Shown in pieces: positions 1 to 8,155 of a stretch of DNA of 36,698 bases. Position numbers and translations under genes: made by a program. The first letter of the stretch is position 1. Each line of letters opens with the position of its first letter. The notes beneath the pieces are model-generated. The model searched no databases and was not told the origin of the DNA. It saw only the letters and a list, made by a program, of their open reading frames with translations. Location: the NCBI GenBank assembly GCA_009377375.1, contig WHUE01000031.1, forward strand, positions 1 to 36,698. The letters are read 5' to 3'. The DNA is from Alphaproteobacteria bacterium (GTDB lineage: Bacteria; Pseudomonadota; Alphaproteobacteria; MPNO01; UBA2964).

Positions 1-996
1 GGGCTCCGCCAGCGGATTGGCCGGCAGGGCCATCGGCCAGTCCGGCACGCGTTGCCGGAGCGGCGCCTCGGCATAGGCAAGGTCGACCAGCCGGTACTCC
101 AGCCCGCGGTAGAACCGGTCCGTCACGGTGAATCGGCTTCCCGCCTCGCCTGTCATGTCGAGAACAAGATCGACCCGCATGGCAGGGCCCAGCACGACCA
201 TGCCGCCTTCCGGCCGGTGCGGCGTCACGGGCTGCCCGTCGAGTGCGATCGCAACCGGTTCGTGATCCGCGAAATCGAGCCCGAAGATCCGCGCATTGGC
301 GGCGTTGATGAGGCGCAGGCGGATGCGCTCGCCCTTTCGCACCTCGAACGTGTCCAACTCCCGGCCGTTGATCGTGGCGATGTTGCCGATGCGGCCGTTA
401 TGGCTCATATCGTGCCGGTTGCCGAAATCGTCGCTGATCCGGCCCTCCCTGGTGAGACGCCAGTCGTCGAGCACCCAGGTCACGTCGCGGTCGACGCGAA
501 GCGGTTGCGGCTCCTCGACGATCAGCGGGCCGTAGAGTCCGCGGCCGACCTGCTCGAAGCTGCGCTGGTGCGGGTGGTACCAGAAGGTTCCCGCATCGAC
601 CGCGTCGAACTCGTACACGAAGGTCTCGCCCGGCCCAATGGGCTTCTGGGTCAGATGCGGCACCCCGTCCATGCCGTTGGGCACGCGCATGCCGTGCCAG
701 TGAGCCGTGGTCTCCTCGTCCAGGCCGTTATCGACCGCGATCCGAAGGCGCTCGCCCTGACGCACGCGGATTTCGGGGCCGGGAACGCCGCCATTGTAGC
801 ACCAGGCGGGCACGCCGCCTTCCAGGGCCGGCGCCAGCTTCACGCGGCCCGGCGCGGCGCGCAGCCGAACCGCTCGGACATCCGGCGACGCCGCGCCGAA
901 TGCCGGAAGGGGAGAAAGCAGTGAGCCGGCCGCTGCAACCGCGGCGGAGGCGAGAAATGTGCGGCGGGTGAGCGCCGGTGTGCGAATGGTATACAT
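1..996 (-). CDS. multicopper oxidase, N-terminal part (runs off left edge)
   Basis: Periplasmic copper enzyme of the multicopper oxidase family, which oxidises a substrate (often Cu(I) or a phenolic) while reducing O2. 332 codons are visible and the C-terminus lies outside the window. The N-terminus has a Tat signal (RRTFLA, residues 11-16, then an Ala-rich hydrophobic stretch ending near PAFGAA). Two of the family's copper-ligand motifs are present: HWHG at 99-102 and WYHPH at 139-143. The C-terminal HCHxxxH motif would be beyond the edge, so completeness cannot be judged. The start is ATG 994-996, with AGGA a little upstream; the nearby ATGATGATG is in another frame. It lies 133 bases downstream of a small Cys-rich secreted protein on the same strand. 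The family (CopA, CumA or FtsP-like) cannot be settled from this half. Confidence 0.9.
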   Translation of the reverse strand, partial: MYTIRTPALTRRTFLASAAVAAAGSLLSPLPAFGAASPDVRAVRLRAAPGRVKLAPALEGGVPAWCYNGGVPGPEIRVRQGERLRIAVDNGLDEETTAHWHGMRVPNGMDGVPHLTQKPIGPGETFVYEFDAVDAGTFWYHPHQRSFEQVGRGLYGPLIVEEPQPLRVDRDVTWVLDDWRLTREGRISDDFGNRHDMSHNGRIGNIATINGRELDTFEVRKGERIRLRLINAANARIFGLDFADHEPVAIALDGQPVTPHRPEGGMVVLGPAMRVDLVLDMTGEAGSRFTVTDRFYRGLEYRLVDLAYAEAPLRQRVPDWPMALPANPLAEP

Positions 997-1129
997 GACA
1001 TCATCATCCTGGCGGTTCGCGACCACGCACGGAGGGGGCGGGCCGCGCCGTGCGGCAATGCGGTCCGACAGCCGGAACCGACCGTCAGCAACCGTGGGAC
1101 GCCGGGCTGCGGACGAGCGCCGGCCGGCG

Positions 1130-1468
1130 TCAGGCCTGAATGGTGGCTCGTGGAGGGTCGGTGGCGGGCGGTCCGGTCCGTCCTGCGAGCCGGCGCGGCG
1201 GCGCCCCAGCATAATCGGGGCCGGCCATCGTCTGCGGACGGGCGGTCTCCGTCGGCAACATAATCAGGGGAGCGACGCAAACCTGCTCGCAAACCGGCGG
1301 TTTGCCATCGTCCCCGGAGCATCCCTGGCAGTCCGCCTGATCGCCGTCGACGGGAGCGGCATGCAGCATCTCCATCGTCATACCGGCGGCGTTTGCCACG
1401 TGCGCGACCGTTCCCGCGGCGAACGCCGCCATAAGCACGATAAGGAGTATGCGCACTCGGTTGCTCAT
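1130..1468 (-). CDS. small secreted Cys/Met-rich protein, putative copper-associated
   Basis: 112-residue protein of unrecognised family. It begins with a clear signal peptide (basic start, hydrophobic core about residues 6-19, likely cleavage after ANA at 25-27). The mature part opens with a Met/His cluster (M30, M32, M34, H36) and then four cysteines in a CxxC-x9-CxxxC layout (C47, C50, C60, C64), which suits soft-metal binding or a disulfide-stabilised fold. The tail is Pro/Arg/Ala-rich and probably disordered. It is transcribed toward the multicopper oxidase, 133 bases upstream of it, so I infer a copper-related periplasmic role; nothing in the sequence proves it. The ribosome-binding site is weak. 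A lipoprotein or DUF2946-like assignment was considered but not supported. Confidence 0.65.
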   Translation of the reverse strand: MSNRVRILLIVLMAAFAAGTVAHVANAAGMTMEMLHAAPVDGDQADCQGCSGDDGKPPVCEQVCVAPLIMLPTETARPQTMAGPDYAGAPPRRLAGRTGPPATDPPRATIQA

Positions 1469-1632
1469 GGCTTCGTGCTTATCCCCGGTCAGTCGCGTTG
1501 TCCAGATTCAAATTGCCGCAGCGCCGGCGACGGCGCCGGTTGGCATTTGACCCGCCGTGCAGCCGCGTGGCACTCTTTTCGTCCCTAACCCGCGACAGGG
1601 CGCGGGCGCCTCACCACAAGGAGGGCCTGACA

Positions 1633-2652
1633 GTGCAGCGCCGTCATCTTTCCGCCGTCGTCGCATGCGGCGTTCTAGTGGCCACCCCCGCCTTCGCCGA
1701 CGCCGTCTCCGATTTCTACGGCGGCAGGACCGTAACCATCGTCGCCGCCACCGGGGCGGGCTCTGCCTACGGGCTGCACGGCCGGCTGCTGGCCGACGCG
1801 ATGCGCAAGCATCTGCCCGGCAACCCCAACATCGTGACGCAGTTCATGCCCGGCGGCGGCGGCGGCAAGCAGGCCAATTATATGTACAACGCCGCGCCCA
1901 AGGACGGCAGCTGGATCGGCTTTCCGCTGAAATATATCGCGGTCAATCAGGCGCTCGGCCATACCGGACTGAAATACGACGCCGCGAAGCTCGGCTATGT
2001 CGGCAGCCTGGGCCCGATCAACAGCGCCGTGGTGGTGATGCGCAAGCATACCCCGCACCAGACCTTCGCGGCGCTGAAGCAGCACGAGGTCATCATGGGC
2101 TCGACTGGCAAAAGCTCGGAAACCTTCATCACGCCGACGCTGATGAACAGCCTGCTGGGGACGCGGATCAAGGTCGTGTCCGGCTACAAGGGGATGAAGG
2201 ATATCAGCCTCGCCATGGAGCGCGGTGAGGTGCACGGCCGCGCCGGATCCTGGGAAAGCCTGAAATCGGGCCAGGCCGACTGGCTGAAGAGCGATTCCAT
2301 CGCGCTGATCGCGTTGAGCGGGCTCAGGCGCAACTGGGACCTGCCCGAGTTGCCGACGCTGATCGAGCTCGCCGCGGACGAGGAGGCGAAGGCGGTGCTG
2401 CGCTTCTTCGGCGCGGGCAACGCGGTCGGCTGGCTGTTCGCCGTCCCGCCCGGCGTGCCGGCCGAACGGCTCGCCGCGCTGCGCAAGGCGTTCGACGCCA
2501 CCATGGCGGACGCCGCCTATCAAGCGCAGGTGAAGGACCGCAAGCTGGACCTCCAGCCGGAAACCGGCGCCGAGGTCGCGGAGCTGGTCAGAGGCACCCT
2601 CGCCGTCACCCCCGCCCGCATGGAGCGCATCCGCGCAGCGATGGGGATGTAG
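1633..2652 (+). CDS. TctC/Bug-family solute-binding protein
   Basis: Periplasmic substrate-binding protein of the tripartite tricarboxylate transporter (TctC/Bug) family, which binds small carboxylates or related metabolites. The 339-residue length is normal. I chose GTG 1633 because a strong AAGGAGGG sits about 9 bases upstream and a signal peptide follows at once (cleavage after AFA, residues 20-22). After it comes the family's first strand and loop (FYGGRTVTIVAATGAG) and the MPGGGGGKQANYMYN region typical of the branch. No tctA or tctB membrane gene is near, so it is an orphan receptor here and its ligand is unknown. The following hairpin at 2687-2710 probably ends the transcript. Confidence 0.85.
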   Translation: MQRRHLSAVVACGVLVATPAFADAVSDFYGGRTVTIVAATGAGSAYGLHGRLLADAMRKHLPGNPNIVTQFMPGGGGGKQANYMYNAAPKDGSWIGFPLKYIAVNQALGHTGLKYDAAKLGYVGSLGPINSAVVVMRKHTPHQTFAALKQHEVIMGSTGKSSETFITPTLMNSLLGTRIKVVSGYKGMKDISLAMERGEVHGRAGSWESLKSGQADWLKSDSIALIALSGLRRNWDLPELPTLIELAADEEAKAVLRFFGAGNAVGWLFAVPPGVPAERLAALRKAFDATMADAAYQAQVKDRKLDLQPETGAEVAELVRGTLAVTPARMERIRAAMGM

Positions 2653-2686
2653 CGGCGGGAGCGCCGGCGCCCCCGCGCATGCAAAC

Positions 2687-2710
2687 GGACCCGGCCGCGA
2701 GGCCGGGTCC
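2687..2710. terminator. hairpin terminator between convergent genes
   Basis: Perfect 10-bp stem GGACCCGGCC / GGCCGGGTCC closed by the GNRA tetraloop GCGA. It sits between the stop codons of the solute-binding protein (2652) and the methyltransferase (2713), so it can serve both directions. There is no clear T-run on either side, so its termination strength is uncertain. Confidence 0.6.
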
Positions 2711-2712
2711 GG

Positions 2713-3387
2713 CTACCCGGGCTTGCAGGCTTCGATCAGGAGGTTCTTGCCGAACCATCTGCCGGCGACCGCGTCGAAGGCACGGCTTGCCGGAAAGACC
2801 AGCCGGTCGTAGAGCGCCACCGAGCGCGGCGAAATATGACCGTCGCCGCCTCCGGAGAAGCGGAATAACAGCGCCGCGAAGAAGCCGAGGGAATCGACAT
2901 AGCGGGCCTCCCCGATCCGGAATCCGACGCGCGTCATCATGTCCACCAGCGGGCGCCGGAGGTAGCGGCGGTGGTGGCCGACGAGCCGGTCCATCGCAGA
3001 GAACAGCACGGGAAACGCCGGCACGTAGATCACGATGCGCCCGCCCGGGCGGAGCCGGTCGTAAAGGAGGCGCAACGTGGCCTCGTCGTCCTCGATATGC
3101 TCCAGCACGTTGAAACTGTATATCCCGTCGAACTGCCGGTACGGCGCGGCGGCAAGATCGGCGTGCACCTCGAGCCCGAGCGCCTGCAGGCGGCCCCGCG
3201 CGGCGGCGTCCGGCTCGATGCAGACGACGGTGCGCCTCTCCTCAGCCATGGCGCGTGCGAACGTGCCGTGTCCCGCGCCGAAATCCAGCACCCGGCCGTC
3301 GCCGGCGCGCTGCGCCAAGGACAGAAGGTAGGCGTTGTAGTTGCGCGCCTCCTCCATCGCCTCGAGATTGTCGGTGCCGGTCTGCAT
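2713..3387 (-). CDS. class I SAM-dependent methyltransferase
   Basis: 224-residue cytosolic methyltransferase with a Rossmann-like fold. Motif I (VLDFGAGHGTF, residues 33-43) binds S-adenosylmethionine; an acidic residue follows at the end of strand 2 (CIEPD). The post-motif FNVLEHIEDD is typical of the Methyltransf_11/23 groups. The C-terminus (FGKNLLIEACKP) resembles enzymes that often sit near cell-envelope glycosyltransferases, but none is seen here, so the substrate is unknown. ATG 3387 is the first good start; an upstream in-frame start cannot be excluded. It lies just downstream of tRNA-Ala on the same strand, past a strong hairpin, so it either has its own promoter or depends on readthrough. 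Confidence 0.85.
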   Translation of the reverse strand: MQTGTDNLEAMEEARNYNAYLLSLAQRAGDGRVLDFGAGHGTFARAMAEERRTVVCIEPDAAARGRLQALGLEVHADLAAAPYRQFDGIYSFNVLEHIEDDEATLRLLYDRLRPGGRIVIYVPAFPVLFSAMDRLVGHHRRYLRRPLVDMMTRVGFRIGEARYVDSLGFFAALLFRFSGGGDGHISPRSVALYDRLVFPASRAFDAVAGRWFGKNLLIEACKPG

Positions 3388-3426
3388 GCGCCCCCGCGTC
3401 GGCCGCCCGGGCGCTGCCCGAAAGCA

Positions 3427-3462
3427 ATCAAGGGGTCAGGCGATGTCGCCTAACCCCTTGAT
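3427..3462 (-). terminator. long inverted repeat after tRNA-Ala
   Basis: Two 17-base arms (3427-3443 and 3446-3462) pair with a single mismatch, starting only 5 bases past the CCA end of the tRNA. It is the obvious terminator or 3' processing structure for the tRNA transcript. The T-run after it is poor (ATTGCTTT), so some readthrough into the methyltransferase is possible. Confidence 0.65.
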
Positions 3463-3467
3463 CTGTC

Positions 3468-3543
<76 letters not shown>

Positions 3544-3591
3544 GAATTTCGTCCGCGCAGGGCGAGCGGCCCGGCGCGATGGCGCAAACTA

Positions 3592-3621
3592 CTTAAACCC
3601 GCCCGCTTACGGCAACCACAA
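3592..3621 (-). promoter_or_regulatory. candidate promoter of tRNA-Ala
   Basis: On the minus strand, TTGTGG (3616-3621) and TTTAAG (3592-3597) are separated by 18 bases and followed by a GC-rich discriminator. Transcription would start about 40 bases before the tRNA. The match to the sigma-70 consensus is only moderate. Confidence 0.35.
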
Positions 3622-3649
3622 AATGGAGAGACGGCGGCGGTGACGGGTT

Positions 3650-4012
3650 TCAGCCCTTGTCGTCCTCGTCGTCATCGGCGGCGACGTCGATCACGTCGTC
3701 TTCCTCGCCGAGCTCGGCGGCATCCTCGATGAGGTCGTCATCCTCCTCGTCGTCGTCAAGGTCCTCCAGAACGGCGTCCTCCGGCAGATCCTCGTCCTCG
3801 TCTTCGTCCGCCACCTTGACCTTCTTCTTGGCAACCGGGGCCGCTTTCGGTTCGGGCGCCGGAGCGGCACGCGAGCGCGACTGGCGGACATTGGCCAGCG
3901 GATCGTGCGCCGTGCCGCATTTCGGGCACTCGATCGGGTCCCGCTGCAGATCGTAGAACCGGGCGCCGCAGCTGGCGCACAGGCGCTTGGAACCCCATTC
4001 CGGCTTTGCCAC
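3650..4012 (-). CDS. zinc-ribbon protein with acidic tail (TIGR02300/FYDLN family)
   Basis: 120-residue protein of an alphaproteobacterial family of unknown function. The N-terminus is a small zinc ribbon (CASC then CPKC) around the signature [16 protein letters not shown] Pro/Ala/Lys linker (KKKVKV) follows, then a tail of about 50 residues made almost entirely of Asp and Glu with a few hydrophobics, ending DDDEDDKG. The GTG at 4010-4012 is chosen because AGGAGG lies 4 bases upstream and the protein then opens VAKPEWG, the usual family start; a longer ATG version (4057) would bury that site. It is divergent from aroA. A TTGACA at 4071-4076 on the minus strand could be a -35 box, but no good -10 follows. 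Confidence 0.9.
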   Translation of the reverse strand: MAKPEWGSKRLCASCGARFYDLQRDPIECPKCGTAHDPLANVRQSRSRAAPAPEPKAAPVAKKKVKVADEDEDEDLPEDAVLEDLDDDEEDDDLIEDAAELGEEDDVIDVAADDDEDDKG

Positions 4013-4207
4013 GTTTCCTCCTTCGCCAAAGTCTTGATCGGGGCATGCCTTTGCCATGTTCGGGATAGCGTGTCAAAACCAAATTTCACCCGGTTTGCCG
4101 CCCGCGTCGGCGCTGTTGCCCGGCCCCGGTTCCGTGCTACAGACGCGGCGGCTTTTACAGGCATGCAACGGGCCCCCTCCCGCGGCCCGAGATGGAGAGA
4201 GACGCGC

Positions 4208-5539
4208 GTGACCGCTCTGGTGTCCGCACCGTGCACGACGCTGGCCGGCGAGGCCGCCATACCGGGCGACAAGTCGATCTCGCACCGCGCGCTGATGATC
4301 GGCGCGCTGGCGGTGGGCGAGACCCGCATCACCGGTCTGCTGGAAGGCGACGACGTGCTGCGCACGGCCGCGGCGCTGCGCCTGATGGGGGTCGTGGCGG
4401 AACGCGTCGGCGGCGCGGAATGGCGGGTCCGCGGCGTCGGCGTCGGCGGGCTGTCCGAGCCCGACGACGTGCTCGACCTCGGCAATTCCGGCACCGGCGC
4501 GCGGCTGCTGATGGGGCTGGTGGCGACCCATCCCTTCACCGCCCATTTTACCGGCGACGCGAGCCTGCGCCGTCGCCCGATGGCGCGCATCGCCGAGCCG
4601 GTGGAGCGCATGGGCGCGACGGTGATCGCGCGCGAGGGCGGGCGCATGCCGCTGGCGGTGATCGGCGCGGGCTCGCCGATGCCGATCGAATACGCCCTGC
4701 CGGTGCCCTCCGCCCAGGTAAAATCGGCGGTGATCATGGCCGGGCTGAACGCGCCGGGCATAACCCGGGTGATCGAGACCCAGCCGAGCCGCGACCATAC
4801 CGAGCTGATGCTGCGGCATTTCGGCGCGACGCTGACGGTGGAGGACCGCAAGGACGGGACGCGCGTCATTTCGCTCGTCGGCCAGCCGGAGCTGACGGCG
4901 CGCGGCGTGGCGGTGCCGGCCGACCCGTCCTCGGCCGCGTTTCCCGGCGTCGCCGCGCTGATCACCGAAGGCTCCGCGGTCACGACCCGGGGGGTGGGGC
5001 TGAACCCGCTGCGCGCCGGGCTGTACGAGACGCTGCGCGAGATGGGGGCCGACATCGCCTACGGGAACGCGCGCGAGGAGGCGGGCGAGAAGGTCGCCGA
5101 CCTGACCTTCCGCGCCTCGAGGCTGCGCGCCGTCGACGTGCCGGCGGAGCGCGCGCCGTCGATGATCGACGAGTACCCGATCCTCGCCGTCGCCGCCGCC
5201 TTCGCCCACGGCACCACCCGGATGCGCGGGCTGGCGGAGCTGCGCGTCAAGGAAAGCGACCGGCTGGGCACGGTGGTCGCAGGGCTGGAGGCGTGCGGTG
5301 TGCGGGTGTCGGAGGACGGCGACGACCTGATGATCGAGGGGGCGGGCGGCCCGCCGGCCGGCGGGGCGCGCATCGGGGCGCGGTCCGACCACCGCATCGC
5401 GATGAGCTTCCTGGTGCTGGGCGCGGGCGCGCGGGCAGCCGTCACCATCGACGACGACAGCCATATCGCGACCAGCTTCCCGGGCTTCACGGGGCTGATG
5501 AACAGGCTCGGCGCCCGGATCGCCCCCGCCGATGGCTGA
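4208..5539 (+). CDS. aroA: 3-phosphoshikimate 1-carboxyvinyltransferase (EPSP synthase)
   Basis: Joins PEP to shikimate-3-phosphate in the sixth step of the shikimate pathway. 443 residues, normal length. Conserved PGDKSISHR starts at residue 19; [10 protein letters not shown] surrounds G95; [31 protein letters not shown] and DHRIAMSF are all present. GDKS, SAQVK and RDHTE are motifs used to define class II (CP4-like) enzymes, but the class II Ala in the glyphosate-contact loop is Gly95 here, and the expected N-x-T-R reads NPLR. GTG 4208 is preferred over ATG 4163 because a purine-rich GGAGAGA precedes it and it leaves a typical lead before PGDKS. The stop overlaps cmk by 8 bases, indicating coupling. 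Confidence 0.96.
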   Translation: MTALVSAPCTTLAGEAAIPGDKSISHRALMIGALAVGETRITGLLEGDDVLRTAAALRLMGVVAERVGGAEWRVRGVGVGGLSEPDDVLDLGNSGTGARLLMGLVATHPFTAHFTGDASLRRRPMARIAEPVERMGATVIAREGGRMPLAVIGAGSPMPIEYALPVPSAQVKSAVIMAGLNAPGITRVIETQPSRDHTELMLRHFGATLTVEDRKDGTRVISLVGQPELTARGVAVPADPSSAAFPGVAALITEGSAVTTRGVGLNPLRAGLYETLREMGADIAYGNAREEAGEKVADLTFRASRLRAVDVPAERAPSMIDEYPILAVAAAFAHGTTRMRGLAELRVKESDRLGTVVAGLEACGVRVSEDGDDLMIEGAGGPPAGGARIGARSDHRIAMSFLVLGAGARAAVTIDDDSHIATSFPGFTGLMNRLGARIAPADG

Positions 5540-6191
5540 GCGCCCGGTCGTGATCGCCGTCGACGGACCGGCGGCCAGCGGCAAGGGCACGCTGGCGCGC
5601 CGGCTGGCCGCACATCTCGGCTACGCCCACCTGGATACCGGCCTGCTCTATCGGGCGGTCGGGGCGGCCGTGGTCGCCGGCGGCGGCGATCCGGACGATG
5701 CCGGGGCCGCCGCCGGGGCCGCCCGCGCCCTGACCCCGGCCGATATGGCGGCCCCCGACGAGGCGCGGCTGCGCACCGACGCCGTGGCGGACGCCGCGGG
5801 ACGGGTGGCGGCGCACGGCGCCGTCCGCGACGTCCTGTTCCGCTTCCAGCGGGGCTTCGCCGAGGCCCCGCCGGGCGGGGCGAAGGGCGCGGTGATCGAC
5901 GGGCGCGACATCGGCACCGTGATCTGTCCCGACGCCGACGCCAAGATTTTCGTCGAAGCCGAGGTCGGGGTCCGCGCCGAAAGGCGGGTTAAAGAGTTGC
6001 GGGAACGGGGCTTAGACGCTATACATGCCCGCGTTCTGCAGGATATGAAGGCGCGCGATGCCCGGGATCGGTCCCGGTCCGTCGCGCCGCTCGTGCCGGC
6101 GGACGATGCGTTCGTGCTCGACACCACTGCGTTGGATGCGGACGCCGCGTTTGCGAAGGCGCTGGAATTCATTGCCGGGCGGAACAAGTGA
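5532..6191 (+). CDS. cmk: cytidylate kinase
   Basis: Phosphorylates CMP and dCMP with ATP in pyrimidine salvage and nucleotide supply. 219 residues. The P-loop GPAASGKGT is at 12-20, followed by [12 protein letters not shown] (NMP-binding region). [15 protein letters not shown] is the conserved core, and the lid contains arginines ([14 protein letters not shown]). The ATG lies inside the end of aroA in another frame (8-base overlap), as in many alphaproteobacteria where aroA-cmk-rpsA is conserved. Confidence 0.96.
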   Translation: MAERPVVIAVDGPAASGKGTLARRLAAHLGYAHLDTGLLYRAVGAAVVAGGGDPDDAGAAAGAARALTPADMAAPDEARLRTDAVADAAGRVAAHGAVRDVLFRFQRGFAEAPPGGAKGAVIDGRDIGTVICPDADAKIFVEAEVGVRAERRVKELRERGLDAIHARVLQDMKARDARDRSRSVAPLVPADDAFVLDTTALDADAAFAKALEFIAGRNK

Positions 6192-6238
6192 TAGCGTAGC
6201 GGGTATGAACTGCGGGTCGCGCCGCATTGGCTTTTTCT

Positions 6239-6259
6239 TGCAGGCTCTCGGCGCCTGCA
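6239..6259 (+). other. hairpin in rpsA leader
   Basis: Perfect 7-bp inverted repeat TGCAGGC (6239-6245) / GCCTGCA (6253-6259) with a 7-base loop, in the 106-base gap between cmk and rpsA. It could be an attenuating terminator after cmk or part of an S1 autoregulatory leader. No T-run follows, so the role is open. Confidence 0.35.
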
Positions 6260-6297
6260 ACACTGAACTGACCGGACGGAAAGGTTAAAGGTTTCGT

Positions 6298-8082
6298 ATG
6301 GCGACACAGACGGCGACCACGGGCGAAGACGCGCAGATGAGCGACGAGAGCTTTGCCGCGCTGCTCGAGGAAACCTTCGGCGAGGGCGAACTTACCGAAG
6401 GCTCGGTGATCAAGGGAACGGTGATCGGCATCGAGAACGACTCGGTGCTTATCGACGTTGGGCTCAAATCCGAAGGCCGCGTGTCGGTTAAGGAGTTCAC
6501 CGCTCCCGGCCAGGAGCCGGAGATTTCGATCGGCGACATCGTCGACGTTTTCCTGGAGCGCATGGAGGATCGCCACGGCGAGGCCGTGCTCAGCCGGGAA
6601 AAGGCGCGGCGCGAGGAATCCTGGTCGATGCTGGAGAACGCCTTCAACGACGGCGAGCGCGTCACCGGCTCCATCTTCGGGCGGGTGAAGGGCGGCTTTA
6701 CCGTCGATCTTTCCGGCGCCGTCGCCTTCCTGCCGGGCAGCCAGGTGGACGTGCGGCCTGTGCGCGACGTCACCCCGCTGATGGGCACGCCGCAGCCTTT
6801 CCAGATCCTCAAGATGGACCGCCGCCGCGGCAATATCGTGGTGTCGCGCCGGGCCGTGATGGAAGAATCGCGCGCCGAACAGCGCACCGAGCTTCTGGCC
6901 GGGCTCAAGGAAGGCCAGGTGCTGGAAGGCGTGGTCAAGAACCTCACCGATTACGGCGCCTTCGTCGATCTGGGCGGCGTCGACGGGCTGCTGCACGTCA
7001 CCGATATCGCCTGGCGGCGCATCAACCACCCGAGCGAGGTGCTGTCCGTCGGCCAGAACGTGAACGTGCAGGTCATCCGCTTCAACGCGGAGACGCAGCG
7101 CATCAGCCTTGGCATGAAGCAGCTCGAGGCCGACCCCTGGGACGGGGTGGAAGCCAAGTACCCCGTGGGCACGCGCTTTACCGGCCGCGTCTCGAACATC
7201 ACCGATTACGGCGCCTTCGTGGAGTTGGAGCCCGGCGTCGAGGGCCTGGTCCATGTCTCGGAAATGAGCTGGACCAAGAAGAACGTCCATCCCGGCAAGA
7301 TCATCTCGACCAGCCAGGAGGTCGAGGTCATGGTGCTGGACGTCGATCCCCAGAAGCGCCGCATCAGCCTCGGCATCAAGCAGACCCAGGAAAACCCCTG
7401 GACCGATTTCGAGACCCGCTTCCCGGTGGGCACCGAGATCGAGGGCGAGATCAAGAACGTCACCGAGTTCGGCCTGTTCGTCGGGCTGCCGGGCGAGATC
7501 GACGGCATGGTCCACCTGTCCGACCTGGACTGGAACCGCGCCGGCGAAGAGGCGATCAAGGAGTTCAAGAAGGGCGACGTGGTCAAGGCGAAGATTCTCG
7601 ACGTCGACGTCGAGAAGGAGCGCATCAGCCTCGGCATCAAGCAGCTCACCGACGACCCGTTCGAAGCCGGCGCCAAGAACCTGAAAAAGGGCGAAACCGT
7701 CACCTGCACCGTGACCAACGTGCTCGAATCCGGGCTCGAGGTGACAGTGGCCGGCGACGTGCCCGGATTCATCCGCCGCGCCGACCTGTCGCGCGAGCGC
7801 AGCGAGCAGCGGCCGGACCGTTTCGCCGTCGGCGACCGGGTGGACGCGCGCATCACCAATATCGACCGGCGCGACCACAAGCTCACGCTTTCCGTCAAGG
7901 CGCATGAGATGGCCGAGGAGAAGCAGGCGATGGCGGAGTACGGCTCGTCCGACTCCGGCGCCAGCCTCGGCGACATCCTCGGCGCGGCGATGCGCCAGCG
8001 CGAAGGGGCGGCGGAGTCCGACGGCGAATCTGCCGAAGAGCCGGCTGCCGCCGATGACGACGAAAAGAAGGGCGACGCCTGA
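6298..8082 (+). CDS. rpsA: 30S ribosomal protein S1
   Basis: Largest small-subunit protein; binds mRNA and brings it to the ribosome. 594 residues with six S1 (OB-fold) repeats, roughly 36-105, 120-190, 207-276, 293-363, 380-450 and 465-536. Repeats 3 and 4 carry NLTDYGAFVDLGG and NITDYGAFVELEP, with recurring RISLGxKQ ends. An acidic, low-complexity tail follows (SDSGASLGDILGAAMRQRE, then Glu/Asp/Ala). ATG 6298 has GGAAAGG about 14 bases upstream. Confidence 0.98.
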   Translation: MATQTATTGEDAQMSDESFAALLEETFGEGELTEGSVIKGTVIGIENDSVLIDVGLKSEGRVSVKEFTAPGQEPEISIGDIVDVFLERMEDRHGEAVLSREKARREESWSMLENAFNDGERVTGSIFGRVKGGFTVDLSGAVAFLPGSQVDVRPVRDVTPLMGTPQPFQILKMDRRRGNIVVSRRAVMEESRAEQRTELLAGLKEGQVLEGVVKNLTDYGAFVDLGGVDGLLHVTDIAWRRINHPSEVLSVGQNVNVQVIRFNAETQRISLGMKQLEADPWDGVEAKYPVGTRFTGRVSNITDYGAFVELEPGVEGLVHVSEMSWTKKNVHPGKIISTSQEVEVMVLDVDPQKRRISLGIKQTQENPWTDFETRFPVGTEIEGEIKNVTEFGLFVGLPGEIDGMVHLSDLDWNRAGEEAIKEFKKGDVVKAKILDVDVEKERISLGIKQLTDDPFEAGAKNLKKGETVTCTVTNVLESGLEVTVAGDVPGFIRRADLSRERSEQRPDRFAVGDRVDARITNIDRRDHKLTLSVKAHEMAEEKQAMAEYGSSDSGASLGDILGAAMRQREGAAESDGESAEEPAAADDDEKKGDA

Positions 8083-8098
8083 CCGGGGCGTCGCCGGC

Positions 8099-8116
8099 CC
8101 GCCCCGCGCGGGGCGG
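8099..8116. terminator. GC palindrome after rpsA
   Basis: 18-base perfect palindrome CCGCCCCGCGCGGGGCGG, 17 bases past the rpsA stop. It can form a very stable hairpin but has no T-run, so it may be a weak terminator or an RNA 3' stabiliser. Confidence 0.4.
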
Positions 8117-8155
8117 CAGGGTCTGGCCGCAGCTGTGATCCGACTGCAGGTATAG

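Noticed and set aside
52-924. Plus-strand open frame opposite the multicopper oxidase
   Set aside because: The minus strand carries the HWHG and WYHPH motifs and a Tat signal; the plus frame has no recognisable domain.
3388-3467. Longer methyltransferase start reaching toward the tRNA
   Set aside because: The upstream codons are not family-like and run into the tRNA hairpin.
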